A stretch of 64,000 nt of DNA from Gillisella vitis (lineage in GTDB: Bacteria > Pseudomonadota > Alphaproteobacteria > Rhizobiales > Rhizobiaceae): assembly GCF_014204625.1 (NCBI RefSeq), contig NZ_JACHLU010000001.1, positions 558,001-622,000 on the forward strand, read 5' to 3'. Position 1 is the first letter of the stretch; every line of letters starts with the position of its first letter. Of the stretch, positions 1 through 8,445 are shown piece after piece. The notes under the pieces are model-generated. The model did no database searches. It was not told the DNA's origin and was given only the letters and a program-made list of their open reading frames with translations. The translations under genes were made by a program, and so were the position numbers.

Positions 1-2751
1 CTGTTTAGTCTGATGGCTTTGATCCGGCCGGTTTTTGCAGACGATTTGACATGGGATCAACGGATTACCAGTGGTCAGCTATCAAACGGGCTGCGCTATT
101 TTCTCTACGATAGTGGCAAGGATGCCGACCCGTTCAATGTCAGGTTGATCGTTCATGCCGGTTCCGTGGATGAGGATCTTCCCAGCGGTATCGCCCATAT
201 TCTCGAGCACATGGTCTTCCAGTCAAACGACGCACGTGGCCGCACCATGCATCAGGAGATTGAGTCGCTGGGCTGGCGCACGGGTGTGCAGGTCAACGCC
301 GTAACCCGTGAAACAGAAACGCAATTCATGGTGCGCACGCGCCCGCACGACGCGCTGGATTTGCCCGGATCGCTCCAGTTCCTTGCTGATCTGGTCATGA
401 AGCCGTCGCTGCGTCAGGAAGACTGGCAAAAAGAACGGTTTGTCATCCTGGAGGAACTGCGCCAGACCGTCAATCTCGCAGAACGTGTAAGCCGCCTCAG
501 AAAGACGGCGTTGCGGCCCGGATCACGTTATGTCGATCGTCCCACCATCGGCACCCATGCCGGCATTTCACGCACAACGATTGACGATATACGGCAGTTT
601 CACCAGAGCTTTTACCGCGCCTCGAACATGACCCTGATCGTCTCCGGGCATATCCAGCCTGAGGCAGCCCAGGCCGCGATCGAGCGGATTTTCGGCACAG
701 CACCGACACTGAAAGCACCGAATCGAGACTATCTCATTCTTCCGCTCAAAAAGGGGGTCAACGTTGCTCTGGTGCAGGATCCGGCCGGCACGAGTTCGCA
801 GGTCACCTATGCCTTGCGCAATACCATGCCAGCCCGGAAAACCGATGCCGGACAATTTGCCTATCTACAGCAGTATTTTCTAACGAGACTGATCCGCGAT
901 GCGGTGGAGACCGAGGCACCCTACCACCGCAACATTGCCAGCAGCCTTGGCTTTGTCGCACAAGAGACAACCGCAGAACGCATGATTCTCGCCTTTAATG
1001 CCAAAGCGGCAAACCATGCCGCCGCAACCGACGTGCTGCTGGAGACGGTGGAGCGGCTGCGGCGTGACGGATTGTCACGCCCAGGGTTCGATGCACTCAT
1101 GGCGAAGACGCGAACCATTAACAAAAACAATCGGACAGCCGCAGAAAACCGGACTTTTGCCGAATGGGAGGACCGTATCGCGTCTGCCGTGCTGAGCGAT
1201 TCTGTCGTTGAAAATCCGGGTGAAAGAATGAAGCGCACGACGGCGCTTCTGGACCGGGTCACGTTTGAGGGACTGAATGCCCGATTGCGTGACATGCTGT
1301 CCGCCGAAGATCAGGTTCTCTTCTATCAGGTTCGAGGCGGCCTGTCGGTCACCCTGCCGGATGCGGCATCCATCGAGCAAAAAAGGCAAGACTGGGCGCA
1401 GTTGAAAGAAATGCCGGAGCGTGGGCCAGCGCCTGTGCAGGTAAAGGCAGCCACAGCACCGGAATGGCCAGCAGAAAAACGGATCGAGACATCAGGGCGC
1501 ATCGTGGCCGCAAGCCGCAAAACGAATCCCGAGATCATCGAGTGGAGCCTGTCGAATGGAGACAAGGTTGTCTGGCTGGTGCGCAATACGGCGGATGGCA
1601 AAGTCTATCTCTCAGGGCAGTCGCGTCCCGGATTCCGCAATCGGACCTTTGACAGCGTCGCATCGCAAGCCGCGCTGCAACTGTTCATGCAAAGCGGCTA
1701 CGGTTTCTGGACCCAGGCCGACTATGACCTGTGGGCGGCAAAGCAAAAGCAGACATGGAGCTTTGCCCTCAAGGAGGGCTATCTGGATGCCGGAATTGCA
1801 ACCAATCCTGCCGATCTGCCGAAAATGCTTGAAACCTATGCCGCAACCATCGCCTATGGCGGCGTCAGGCAAGAGGCCGTGGACACCTTCAAAGAGCAAT
1901 TCTCTGCAAGCTCACAGAGTTTTTACAGCCCAACGACAGAATTGCTCTATGGCAAAGCAGAAGACAGCGAGAGCGCTGAAGCACTCTCAATGGTCCAGCC
2001 TGCGGAGTTCACTCGCATCGCACAGGCGCATCTCGCCATGCCGGTCACGTGGTTTGTGGTTGGGCCGGAGCCTGATGCCGCGACCAGTAGCACCTTTGGC
2101 AAGGTTATCGGTGCGGTCGAACGAAAACCCACACTGGAGCCGGAACCGCTCTTGCAGCAGGCAGGCCATCATTCCAGTGCGATACAGGTTTTTGATGACA
2201 ATCGCGCAAGGGTGGAGATCTCATTCTACAGTTCTTACGATTGGACCCCGGAAGCAAGCTTCCTCGTTTCGACATTGACGCCTCTTGCCCAGCAGAGCCT
2301 GAAGAAAGAACTGCGCAATGTTCTCGGCGGCATATACAGCCTCGAATTCGAGCTGGAAATTGCACCGGACAAAGATCGGGCCATCGGCACATTGGCCTTC
2401 TTTTGCGCTCCCGAGCGGGCGAAGGAGTTGACCGCGGCAGCTCTTGCTGTTCTGGACCGGATGCCAACAGTCGCCGGACAGGCGGATATTGCAAAACTGC
2501 GGACGGATATTGCCTTTGCAGAAGCGAGCCGATTGCAGGATCCAAACACATGGTTGCGACGACTGGCGCTCAGCTATCACCGTTATGGCAATGCCGGCTA
2601 TCTGGAGCGGATGAATGAGCTTGGTGAAAAGGTGACGGCCAGCCGCCTGCAAGCCTATGCGAAACAGGTTTTTCGCACAGAGAATGTTGCTGTCATGACA
2701 AAGCTGCCCTTGCCCTCCGCCAAGGAGAACGATGGATTCGCGGTTGAATGA
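1..2751 (+). CDS. M16 family zinc metalloprotease, periplasmic (5' end outside window)
   Basis: A pitrilysin/insulinase-type zinc protease of at least 912 residues. The inverted zinc motif HILEH is at residues 62-66 counted from the ATG at position 13. Glutamates near 147-148 sit at about the right distance to be the third zinc ligand. The length fits two M16 halves in one chain, as in FusC and PqqL. The frame is open from base 1, and the residues before the mature part (LFSLMALIRPVFA, then DD) look like the end of a signal peptide, so the true start is probably upstream of the window and the enzyme is probably periplasmic. It overlaps or abuts an ECF sigma gene and lies upstream of a FecR and a TonB receptor. 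By analogy with FusC it may degrade an imported protein or peptide. The family call is firm; the substrate is unknown. Confidence 0.9.
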   Translation: MFSLMALIRPVFADDLTWDQRITSGQLSNGLRYFLYDSGKDADPFNVRLIVHAGSVDEDLPSGIAHILEHMVFQSNDARGRTMHQEIESLGWRTGVQVNAVTRETETQFMVRTRPHDALDLPGSLQFLADLVMKPSLRQEDWQKERFVILEELRQTVNLAERVSRLRKTALRPGSRYVDRPTIGTHAGISRTTIDDIRQFHQSFYRASNMTLIVSGHIQPEAAQAAIERIFGTAPTLKAPNRDYLILPLKKGVNVALVQDPAGTSSQVTYALRNTMPARKTDAGQFAYLQQYFLTRLIRDAVETEAPYHRNIASSLGFVAQETTAERMILAFNAKAANHAAATDVLLETVERLRRDGLSRPGFDALMAKTRTINKNNRTAAENRTFAEWEDRIASAVLSDSVVENPGERMKRTTALLDRVTFEGLNARLRDMLSAEDQVLFYQVRGGLSVTLPDAASIEQKRQDWAQLKEMPERGPAPVQVKAATAPEWPAEKRIETSGRIVAASRKTNPEIIEWSLSNGDKVVWLVRNTADGKVYLSGQSRPGFRNRTFDSVASQAALQLFMQSGYGFWTQADYDLWAAKQKQTWSFALKEGYLDAGIATNPADLPKMLETYAATIAYGGVRQEAVDTFKEQFSASSQSFYSPTTELLYGKAEDSESAEALSMVQPAEFTRIAQAHLAMPVTWFVVGPEPDAATSSTFGKVIGAVERKPTLEPEPLLQQAGHHSSAIQVFDDNRARVEISFYSSYDWTPEASFLVSTLTPLAQQSLKKELRNVLGGIYSLEFELEIAPDKDRAIGTLAFFCAPERAKELTAAALAVLDRMPTVAGQADIAKLRTDIAFAEASRLQDPNTWLRRLALSYHRYGNAGYLERMNELGEKVTASRLQAYAKQVFRTENVAVMTKLPLPSAKENDGFAVE

Positions 2752-3352
2752 ATGGCTTACCGTTCCTTGCAACGCCCAGACTGAGCCACGATGGCCAGAA
2801 GCAGCTGCGCCCTGCCATGTGGGGACGCTGATGAGCGGAGACGCGCAACGGCTTGATGATGCGTTCCTTGCCATGCGGCAGTCTCTGCTGCGGGCGATTT
2901 ATCGGATCGTCCGCAATGATGCGGAGGCGGAGGAACTGACCCATGATGCCTATCTGCGTGCGCGTCGCGCGCTGGAGCAGGGAGATCCGGGTAATATCGA
3001 AGCCTTTCTGTGGCAGACCGCACGGAACCTCGCCTTTGACCATCTTCGTCGGCGGAACGTGCGTTCAAGACATGAAAACGAGAGTTTTGACGCGGAAGAG
3101 GCTGTCGGCGTCGCTGATCCACAGCCCAGCGTCGAGGAGCAGACCATTCAGAAGGATATGGTTCTGGCTTTCAATCGGGCATTGCTGAAATTGCCGCCAA
3201 GAGCGCGTTCGGTCTGGTGCCTCAGTCGACTGGAGGGGCTTCCCTATCCAGAAATAGCAAAGCGTCTGGGTGTTTCACCGAACACGGTGTTCAACGACAT
3301 GAAAATGGCCATGGCTGTTCTTCTTGAACTGCGCGAGAGGATGGAGCGTTGA
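2732..3352 (+). CDS. ECF-type RNA polymerase sigma factor (FecI-like)
   Basis: An ECF sigma factor that should direct RNA polymerase to promoters of the neighbouring receptor genes. Region 2 is visible around residues 50-110 (FLWQTARNLAFDHLRRR), and region 4 with its helix-turn-helix around 150-200 (LEGLPYPEIAKRLGVSPNTV). The ATG at 2732 overlaps the end of the protease gene by 20 bases and has AAGGAG four bases upstream, which suggests translational coupling. It gives a 33-residue N-terminal extension unusual for the family. An internal ATG at 2831 would give a normal-length protein. The partner is the FecR protein encoded downstream, after a gap of about 200 bases. Confidence 0.88.
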   Translation: MDSRLNEWLTVPCNAQTEPRWPEAAAPCHVGTLMSGDAQRLDDAFLAMRQSLLRAIYRIVRNDAEAEELTHDAYLRARRALEQGDPGNIEAFLWQTARNLAFDHLRRRNVRSRHENESFDAEEAVGVADPQPSVEEQTIQKDMVLAFNRALLKLPPRARSVWCLSRLEGLPYPEIAKRLGVSPNTVFNDMKMAMAVLLELRERMER

Positions 3353-3550
3353 ACGGCATGAGCATTGCAGAAAAATTGCACGCTGACAGCGACAACACGT
3401 GTGTTTCCCGCTACCGCACCTATCACCCCATATGGCACACAAAACGTCGCTATCGCTCTTTATATTTTTTGCATAATTTTCTCGTTAAACCAATTCCGGG
3501 TTAAAGAATGATACAATATCTATTCTTGCAGGATTCATTGGAGGGTAGCC

Positions 3551-4564
3551 ATGGTTGCGCAAATTGAAGCAGGGGGTAGCCCCTCCTACAGGCCGCCGGA
3601 TGCACTCACAGACGCAGCCATCGAATGGTTCCTGAAAATGCAGGCTGGCGAAGCGAAACAGGCAGAACTGGATGCCTGGCTTGCTGCTGATCCGGGTCGG
3701 CGTGAACGATTTGCAGCCGTGCAATCTTTATGGAACTGTCCCGCCCTGACTGCGGCAACAGCCGAGATTGCACCAGCATCGCATATCCAAGCTGCCGCAG
3801 GCCGACGCGCCATTCAAGGATCACGGTTCGTCCGTGCCGGGGCACCGCGGTTGCGACGCCTTATGCCTGCTCTGCTGGCCGCGTCGATTGCACTGGCCGT
3901 CATCCTGCCGCTGCTGAGCAACTGGCTGCTGCGGCCCTCGCCGGACTTTCAAACGGGTCCGGGTCAGATTGCAACCTTTGTGCTCCCCGATGGCTCACAT
4001 ATGCAGCTCAACAGTCGCAGTTCTGTCGCCGTCGATTTTGCGGATGGGCGCAGGGCTGTCCGTCTGATTGAAGGTGAGGCATTTTTTGACGTCGCCCATG
4101 ATGCCGCCCATCCTTTTATCGTCCGTGGAGGCTTCGGGCAGGTGCGGGTGACGGGAACACGATTCGATGTTGCGCGCGATGACGATGAGGATGTCGTGCA
4201 TCTGGAAAACGGCAGTGTCACGCTGGAGGATGATCGAGCCGCGCAGAGGATGAACATGCGGCCCGGCCAGACGGCCGCTCTCCGCCGCAACTCCATTCAA
4301 TTGCTGCCAGATGATGATACGGAAAGCCGCCTTGCCTGGCGGGATGGCTGGGTGCAGCTTTCAAGCGTGCCGCTTGGTCAGGCCCTTCGGGAAATCGCAC
4401 GCCATACCGATCTTCGCATGATAACGTCGCCCGGCGCTCAGCTTGATACGCCAGTCAGCGGCTCGTTCCGCATTGCCGATGCGCGTGCGGCAATTGACAC
4501 AATTGCAGCAGCGGGCGGGGCAAAGGCCAGAAGCCTGCCCGGAGGAATCGTGTTTATTCATTAA
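3551..4564 (+). CDS. FecR-family anti-sigma factor / transmembrane signal sensor
   Basis: An inner-membrane regulator that should hold the upstream ECF sigma factor and receive a signal from the STN domain of the downstream TonB receptor. An N-terminal cytoplasmic DUF4880-type domain spans about residues 18-62 (TDAAIEWFLKMQAGEA). One membrane helix lies at about 104-127. A periplasmic FecR domain follows, with the sequence FVLPDGSHMQLNSRSSV near its start. The C-terminal part ends in an STN-like fold (GSFRIADARAAIDTIAAAGG). The start has GGAGG about six bases upstream. An imperfect inverted repeat, TTAAACC/GGGTTAA at 3485-3504, lies in the AT-rich leader and could be a regulatory site (weak). 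The gaps before and after it (198 and 238 bases) suggest separate promoters rather than one tight operon. Confidence 0.92.
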   Translation: MVAQIEAGGSPSYRPPDALTDAAIEWFLKMQAGEAKQAELDAWLAADPGRRERFAAVQSLWNCPALTAATAEIAPASHIQAAAGRRAIQGSRFVRAGAPRLRRLMPALLAASIALAVILPLLSNWLLRPSPDFQTGPGQIATFVLPDGSHMQLNSRSSVAVDFADGRRAVRLIEGEAFFDVAHDAAHPFIVRGGFGQVRVTGTRFDVARDDDEDVVHLENGSVTLEDDRAAQRMNMRPGQTAALRRNSIQLLPDDDTESRLAWRDGWVQLSSVPLGQALREIARHTDLRMITSPGAQLDTPVSGSFRIADARAAIDTIAAAGGAKARSLPGGIVFIH

Positions 4565-4574
4565 AGCAAGTCGC

Positions 4575-4596
4575 GTTTCATTGTCCTCAATGAAAC
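4575..4596 (+). terminator. Perfect 9-bp hairpin after fecR
   Basis: GTTTCATTG and CAATGAAAC pair perfectly around a TCCT loop, ten bases after the FecR stop codon. No T-run follows, so it may attenuate rather than terminate, or stabilise the upstream mRNA. Confidence 0.45.
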
Positions 4597-4802
4597 CATA
4601 ACATCGATGCGACACGCTTCAGAATCTGTCATGGACACGATTGGGTCCTGTTGATTTTCGTCAATATAAAATCATGCTTTAAACTCTCATGTTTTTTTGT
4701 GAGAACCATGCCGCCCGAACGTCATCCTATTTGAGCCGCCGTGTATGAGATGCGGCCGTGGGGTTTACAAAGGGTAAAAGGGTCTGAAGACCCGGGGATA
4801 AA

Positions 4803-7694
4803 ATGGCAGAGCGTTCAGTTTCAGTTGGCAAGTGCAACCTTGCCGTTTTCATGATGTCTACCGCGCTTTTCACAGTCTTTGTTTCTGCGCAAGTGGTTAA
4901 GGCGCAGGGGGCGCCGACACAGTCATCAAACGTTGGTGCGGTTGGCATTTCCATTCCGTCGCAACCTCTGGAAACCGCCCTGCGCGCCTATGCCCGGCAG
5001 ACCGGGTGGCAGACAGGATATGCGGCCGCGCTGGTTGCCGGCAAGGTATCGAGAGCGGTGTCTGGCCAGACTGATCCGCTGTCTGCATTGCGCACTATGC
5101 TGGCCGGTTCAGGAATCGAGATTCGCGTCACAGGAAACCGGGCCGTTTCTCTTGTTGCGTCCGGCACACCAGCAGCCGATGCAACGGCGGCAAACGGCAC
5201 AACCGTGCTTGAGCAAATTACTGTAACGTCTGTGCATGGCGGCGTATCCCTTGGCACCGATAGCGTGGCAGATACAGGGACGACGACGGTCAGCGGCGGT
5301 CAGCTTGCCGCGCGCTCTGAGGGCGGCGATGCCAACGGTGTTCTGCGAAATCTTGCCAATGTCCAGTATCAGAATGATGTCGACGACGATGCTGGCATAA
5401 ACGACCAGACGGTGATTGACCTGAAGCCGCGCGAAGTGTCCATTTCCGGAGCCCGCGTTTATGAAAACAACTTCATCCTCGACGGCATGGAAATCAACAC
5501 CGCGACCGGCAGTGAAGAGCGTTATGGAGAAGAGACGCTGTCGGATGGCAGCCCTCCCAATGTCGATCGCGTCTACGGGCTTCACTCGCAAACGGTCTAT
5601 GTTCCAACAGAATTCCTGGCCTCGACCACAGTGATCGACAGCAATGCCTCGGCCAAATACGGCAACTTTCAGGGCGGTGTTGTCTCTTATAAATTGCAGG
5701 ATGCACCCAAGAGCCGATGGCAGGGCAGCGTCTCGACTGATTTTACCACCAGCCGGTGGACCGACTATAATCTGGCAACGGAAGATGGCCTTAATCCTAG
5801 GAACGTCGATCCAAACGAATATTTAAAACGCAGACAGGCCGTTTCGGTCGGTGGCCCGTTGCTCGATAATGTCAGCGTGTTGTTTGGCTATAGTCGTGAG
5901 AGTGCAGTCACCGAAAAGGACAAGTATTATCAGTACACCGAAACGGACACTGTCAAACAGGACTCGCTCAAGCAGTTCTACCGGGGGCAAGTGAAGGCCG
6001 AGACGGACCATGGTGATTTGACCTTCGAACTCGGATACACGGATTATCACCAGAACTGGACCAATGCCGGCTGGCGAAACATGCAGGTTGACGTCGAAAC
6101 CACCGGCCTCACATCCAAGCTGGAGCATGAGTATGAGTTTGACGACGTGAGTCTGGGTGGGGTTGACCTGTCGAACCTCAAGCTCCAGTCCAGACTGACC
6201 TACGGCAGTTCCAATACACTGAACGACATGAACGGCAATCTGGCACGTGCCTATAAGCAATCCTACACCCGCAGCAGATCAAATGGTGGCGGACTTTGGG
6301 AAAGCACGGAGCTTTCAGATTGGTGCAGAACCGTCACAACCGCCTCGCAGACAATCTGCTATGATGGTGCCACCGGCGATAAAGAGCAGGGACAAGACCA
6401 GTACCGCGCATCCGAAGAGCTGACTGGCGACATCTGGAACGGTTCCTTTACCCTTGGCGGCGAGTTTTCGCACACCAAAGGCTATCGCCGACGCCCGGAA
6501 GATGCGCTCTACTATGGTGCCTATACCTCGTTGGGGGAGGTTTCTCGCTCCATTTCCCGCTTTACCTGCAACACAACCGAGGAATGCTCTGCCGAACAGT
6601 TTGCCAGCACCAAGACCGTCTACAGCGCCTTTGACATCAGCGCCGAACTGAACAAGCTGGCCACCTATGCAGAGCTGGAGCAAAAGTGGGACTGGTTTGA
6701 AGTCCGCGGCGGCGCGCGTCTGGACTATGACGACTATATGGAAAATCTCAACCTTTCGCCGCGCGTTGTCGCCACCTTCAAACCCATGGAGGATCTGGCG
6801 TTTTCAGTGGGGGCGAACCGCTATTATGAAGGGCAGTCGCTGGCATTTGCCATTCGTGATCAGCAGCCAAGGGCGCAGTCTTACACCAGAACTCAAAGCA
6901 GTGGCGTTGTCGGGTCGACATGGAGGGCGGCCGCCATTACCGGTAATTATACCAACAGCGCCTCCGATCTCGATACGCCCTATACCGATGAGCTGACCTT
7001 CAGCCTGAGCGGAACCGAGCCATTGCTTGACGGCAAGTGGCGTTTGCGCTTCCTCGATCGCCGATCGCGCGAGCAATATGCTTCCGAGACCAACGGCCAG
7101 ACGCGGACTCTCACCAATGATGGCTACGGTGCCTATCAGTCCTTCACGGCAGAATACGAAAAGGAGCTGGAGGTCACAGGAAAGTATGGCCTGGACGAAG
7201 CCAGTCTCACCACATCCATCACCTGGTCGCGGCGCGAGGTCTCCAACAACAGCTATTTTGATAGCGATTATGAAGACGAGTTTGTCTGGTATAAAAACCA
7301 GTCCTACACCCTTGCTGGCTTTAATGTCGTGACTGGAAATATGGATATTCCGCTGCGCCTGCAAACTGGCCTTGGCACCAAGTGGCTCGACAGCCGCCTC
7401 AGCGTTGATGTCTCTGCCAACTATAATTTCGGCTACACCGGCGTGAAAAACACAGATCAAACCATTACTGTCGGCGGCCTCCAGCATGAAGTCTATGAGG
7501 ATTTCGACTTTGATCCGGTGTTTACGGTGGATCTTGCCACGAGCTTCAAGGTCTATGAAAAGAATGATACGGGGCTGAGCCTCAATCTTAAGGTCAGCAA
7601 CCTCCTTAATGAAATGGGAAATGCAACAGCATCGACCACAAACCCATGGACGATCGGACGAACCGTGTGGGTCGGAGCGCGCGCCACGTTCTGA
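4803..7694 (+). CDS. TonB-dependent outer-membrane receptor with STN signalling domain
   Basis: An outer-membrane active transporter of 963 residues. A signal peptide covers about residues 1-36, with cleavage near VVKAQ/G. An STN domain spans about 47-117 (ISIPSQPLETALRAYARQTGW), the part that in FecA-type receptors contacts the periplasmic region of FecR. A possible TonB box (LEQITVTS) follows at about 136-143, then the plug, then a beta-barrel that ends in a terminal Phe. The gene follows the ECF sigma/FecR pair, so it is probably both transporter and transducer of the inducing signal. The co-located M16 protease points to a protein or peptide cargo rather than a small siderophore; this is inference. 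A small hairpin (GGGTC tgaa GACCC, 4780-4793) sits immediately before the ribosome-binding region. Confidence 0.93.
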   Translation: MAERSVSVGKCNLAVFMMSTALFTVFVSAQVVKAQGAPTQSSNVGAVGISIPSQPLETALRAYARQTGWQTGYAAALVAGKVSRAVSGQTDPLSALRTMLAGSGIEIRVTGNRAVSLVASGTPAADATAANGTTVLEQITVTSVHGGVSLGTDSVADTGTTTVSGGQLAARSEGGDANGVLRNLANVQYQNDVDDDAGINDQTVIDLKPREVSISGARVYENNFILDGMEINTATGSEERYGEETLSDGSPPNVDRVYGLHSQTVYVPTEFLASTTVIDSNASAKYGNFQGGVVSYKLQDAPKSRWQGSVSTDFTTSRWTDYNLATEDGLNPRNVDPNEYLKRRQAVSVGGPLLDNVSVLFGYSRESAVTEKDKYYQYTETDTVKQDSLKQFYRGQVKAETDHGDLTFELGYTDYHQNWTNAGWRNMQVDVETTGLTSKLEHEYEFDDVSLGGVDLSNLKLQSRLTYGSSNTLNDMNGNLARAYKQSYTRSRSNGGGLWESTELSDWCRTVTTASQTICYDGATGDKEQGQDQYRASEELTGDIWNGSFTLGGEFSHTKGYRRRPEDALYYGAYTSLGEVSRSISRFTCNTTEECSAEQFASTKTVYSAFDISAELNKLATYAELEQKWDWFEVRGGARLDYDDYMENLNLSPRVVATFKPMEDLAFSVGANRYYEGQSLAFAIRDQQPRAQSYTRTQSSGVVGSTWRAAAITGNYTNSASDLDTPYTDELTFSLSGTEPLLDGKWRLRFLDRRSREQYASETNGQTRTLTNDGYGAYQSFTAEYEKELEVTGKYGLDEASLTTSITWSRREVSNNSYFDSDYEDEFVWYKNQSYTLAGFNVVTGNMDIPLRLQTGLGTKWLDSRLSVDVSANYNFGYTGVKNTDQTITVGGLQHEVYEDFDFDPVFTVDLATSFKVYEKNDTGLSLNLKVSNLLNEMGNATASTTNPWTIGRTVWVGARATF

Positions 7695-7711
7695 TAACGT
7701 GCTGACGGTTT

Positions 7712-7744
7712 ATGCCGAGAGTCATTTTCAATGAATCTCGGCAT
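7712..7744. repeat. Long hairpin after the TonB receptor (repeat copy 1)
   Basis: An almost unbroken hairpin: ATGCCGAGA pairs with TCTCGGCAT, and inside it TCATT pairs with AATGA around a TTC loop. It lies 18 bases after the receptor stop and could act as its transcription terminator, although no T-run follows. The 20-base core is found again at 54964-54988. Confidence 0.6.
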
Positions 7745-7867
7745 GACAGCATCGAACCGAAAACCGGCTCCCACTTTTCGGACCAAAGCTGTCGATGTTG
7801 ACGGAGAACCATCCGCAACAGTACCGGAACAAATGGCACATCCTACCTGCCGAAGACGTGGAGCGCT

Positions 7868-8206
7868 CAAGGGTCTGTCAGGTTCAGATTGAACCATGGT
7901 ACACGACGCAAACGTTTTTTCGGCTACGCCACCCCCTCATCCGGCTACCGCCACCTTCTCCCCGCTGGGGAGAAGAGACCAGGCTGACAGCACTGAATTT
8001 AAAATTAATGGCGCAAGAGCAAAACGCTACCTCATGCCTCTTCTCCCCAGCGGGGAGAAGATCCCGGCAGGGAGATGAGGGGGCAAGCGGCAGATCAAAA
8101 CGTTTGCGTCGTGTACTGTGAGATTGAACCAGACAGACTCTCAATTTCTTTGTTTTCGTTTGTCTGATCAGTAAAACCGGGTTCCACTTTTCCCTGACAA
8201 ACTCCA
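7868..8206 (-). mobile_element. MITE-like palindromic element, copy 1, with a nested repeat
   Basis: Read on the minus strand this is the same element as at 61381-61488: GTTTGTCAGGG..., a conserved GAAAACAAAGAAA stretch, then a terminal hairpin. The hairpin arms here are split apart. GTCTGTCAGGTTCAG at about 7873 pairs with the arm at about 8121-8140, and about 200 bases of another palindromic repeat lie between them, bordered by inverted copies of GTACACGACGCAAACGTTTT (7901-7920 and 8097-8116). The outer ends have lost the TA dinucleotides seen in other copies, so this copy looks old. Confidence 0.65.
7921..8089. repeat. REP/RIME-like palindromic intergenic repeat, copy 1
   Basis: Two inverted copies of a 21-base palindromic unit (CTTCTCCCC GCT GGGGAGAAG) lie at 7955-7975 and 8040-8060. 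They are enclosed by outer inverted ends (CCCCCTCAT at about 7932, ATGAGGGGG at about 8074). A closely related element lies between hisS and hisZ (39785-39983). This type of GC-rich palindrome is common between genes in Rhizobiales. Here it is nested in the MITE-like element. Confidence 0.75.
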
Positions 8207-8409
8207 GCCTATGCTGGACGCGCCAGCCATCGTCGCATACCTTAACCAAAACGGTTTCCGGCAAACCGGCGCGGCGCATAGGAACACAAGGCAGACAGCA
8301 ATCCTCACATCGAAAATGAATACATAGGCACAAAACAAATCGTTAAATGCGAATTAAATCGCCGAAATTGAGCATTTATTGATTTGGCATGTTGTCCGCC
8401 TTTGAAAAA

Positions 8410-8419
8410 ATGTATACAT
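8410..8419. promoter_or_regulatory. Palindrome ATGTATACAT, possible operator of the MTHFR-like gene
   Basis: A perfect 10-base palindrome 27 bases before the preferred start codon of the next gene. TGTATACA-type sites are typical of GntR-family operators. No GntR gene is in the window, so the binding protein is unknown. Confidence 0.35.
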
Positions 8420-8445
8420 ATTTCAAAAGAGGACGGGAGGACAGG

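Larger units (their letters stand above)
7695..8445. other. Repeat-rich intergenic region, no gene
   Basis: About 750 bases without a convincing coding sequence. It holds the hairpin at 7712-7744, a second dispersed sequence (7752-7790, containing AACCGGCTCCCACTTTTCGG), and the nested palindromic element at 7868-8206. The stretch 8210-8400 has no recognised feature except the leader of the next gene. It separates the receptor cluster from the hydantoin cluster. Confidence 0.7.

Noticed and set aside
7921..8089. Repeated GC palindromes considered as a CRISPR array
   Set aside because: Only two inverted, not direct, units without regular spacers, and no cas genes anywhere.
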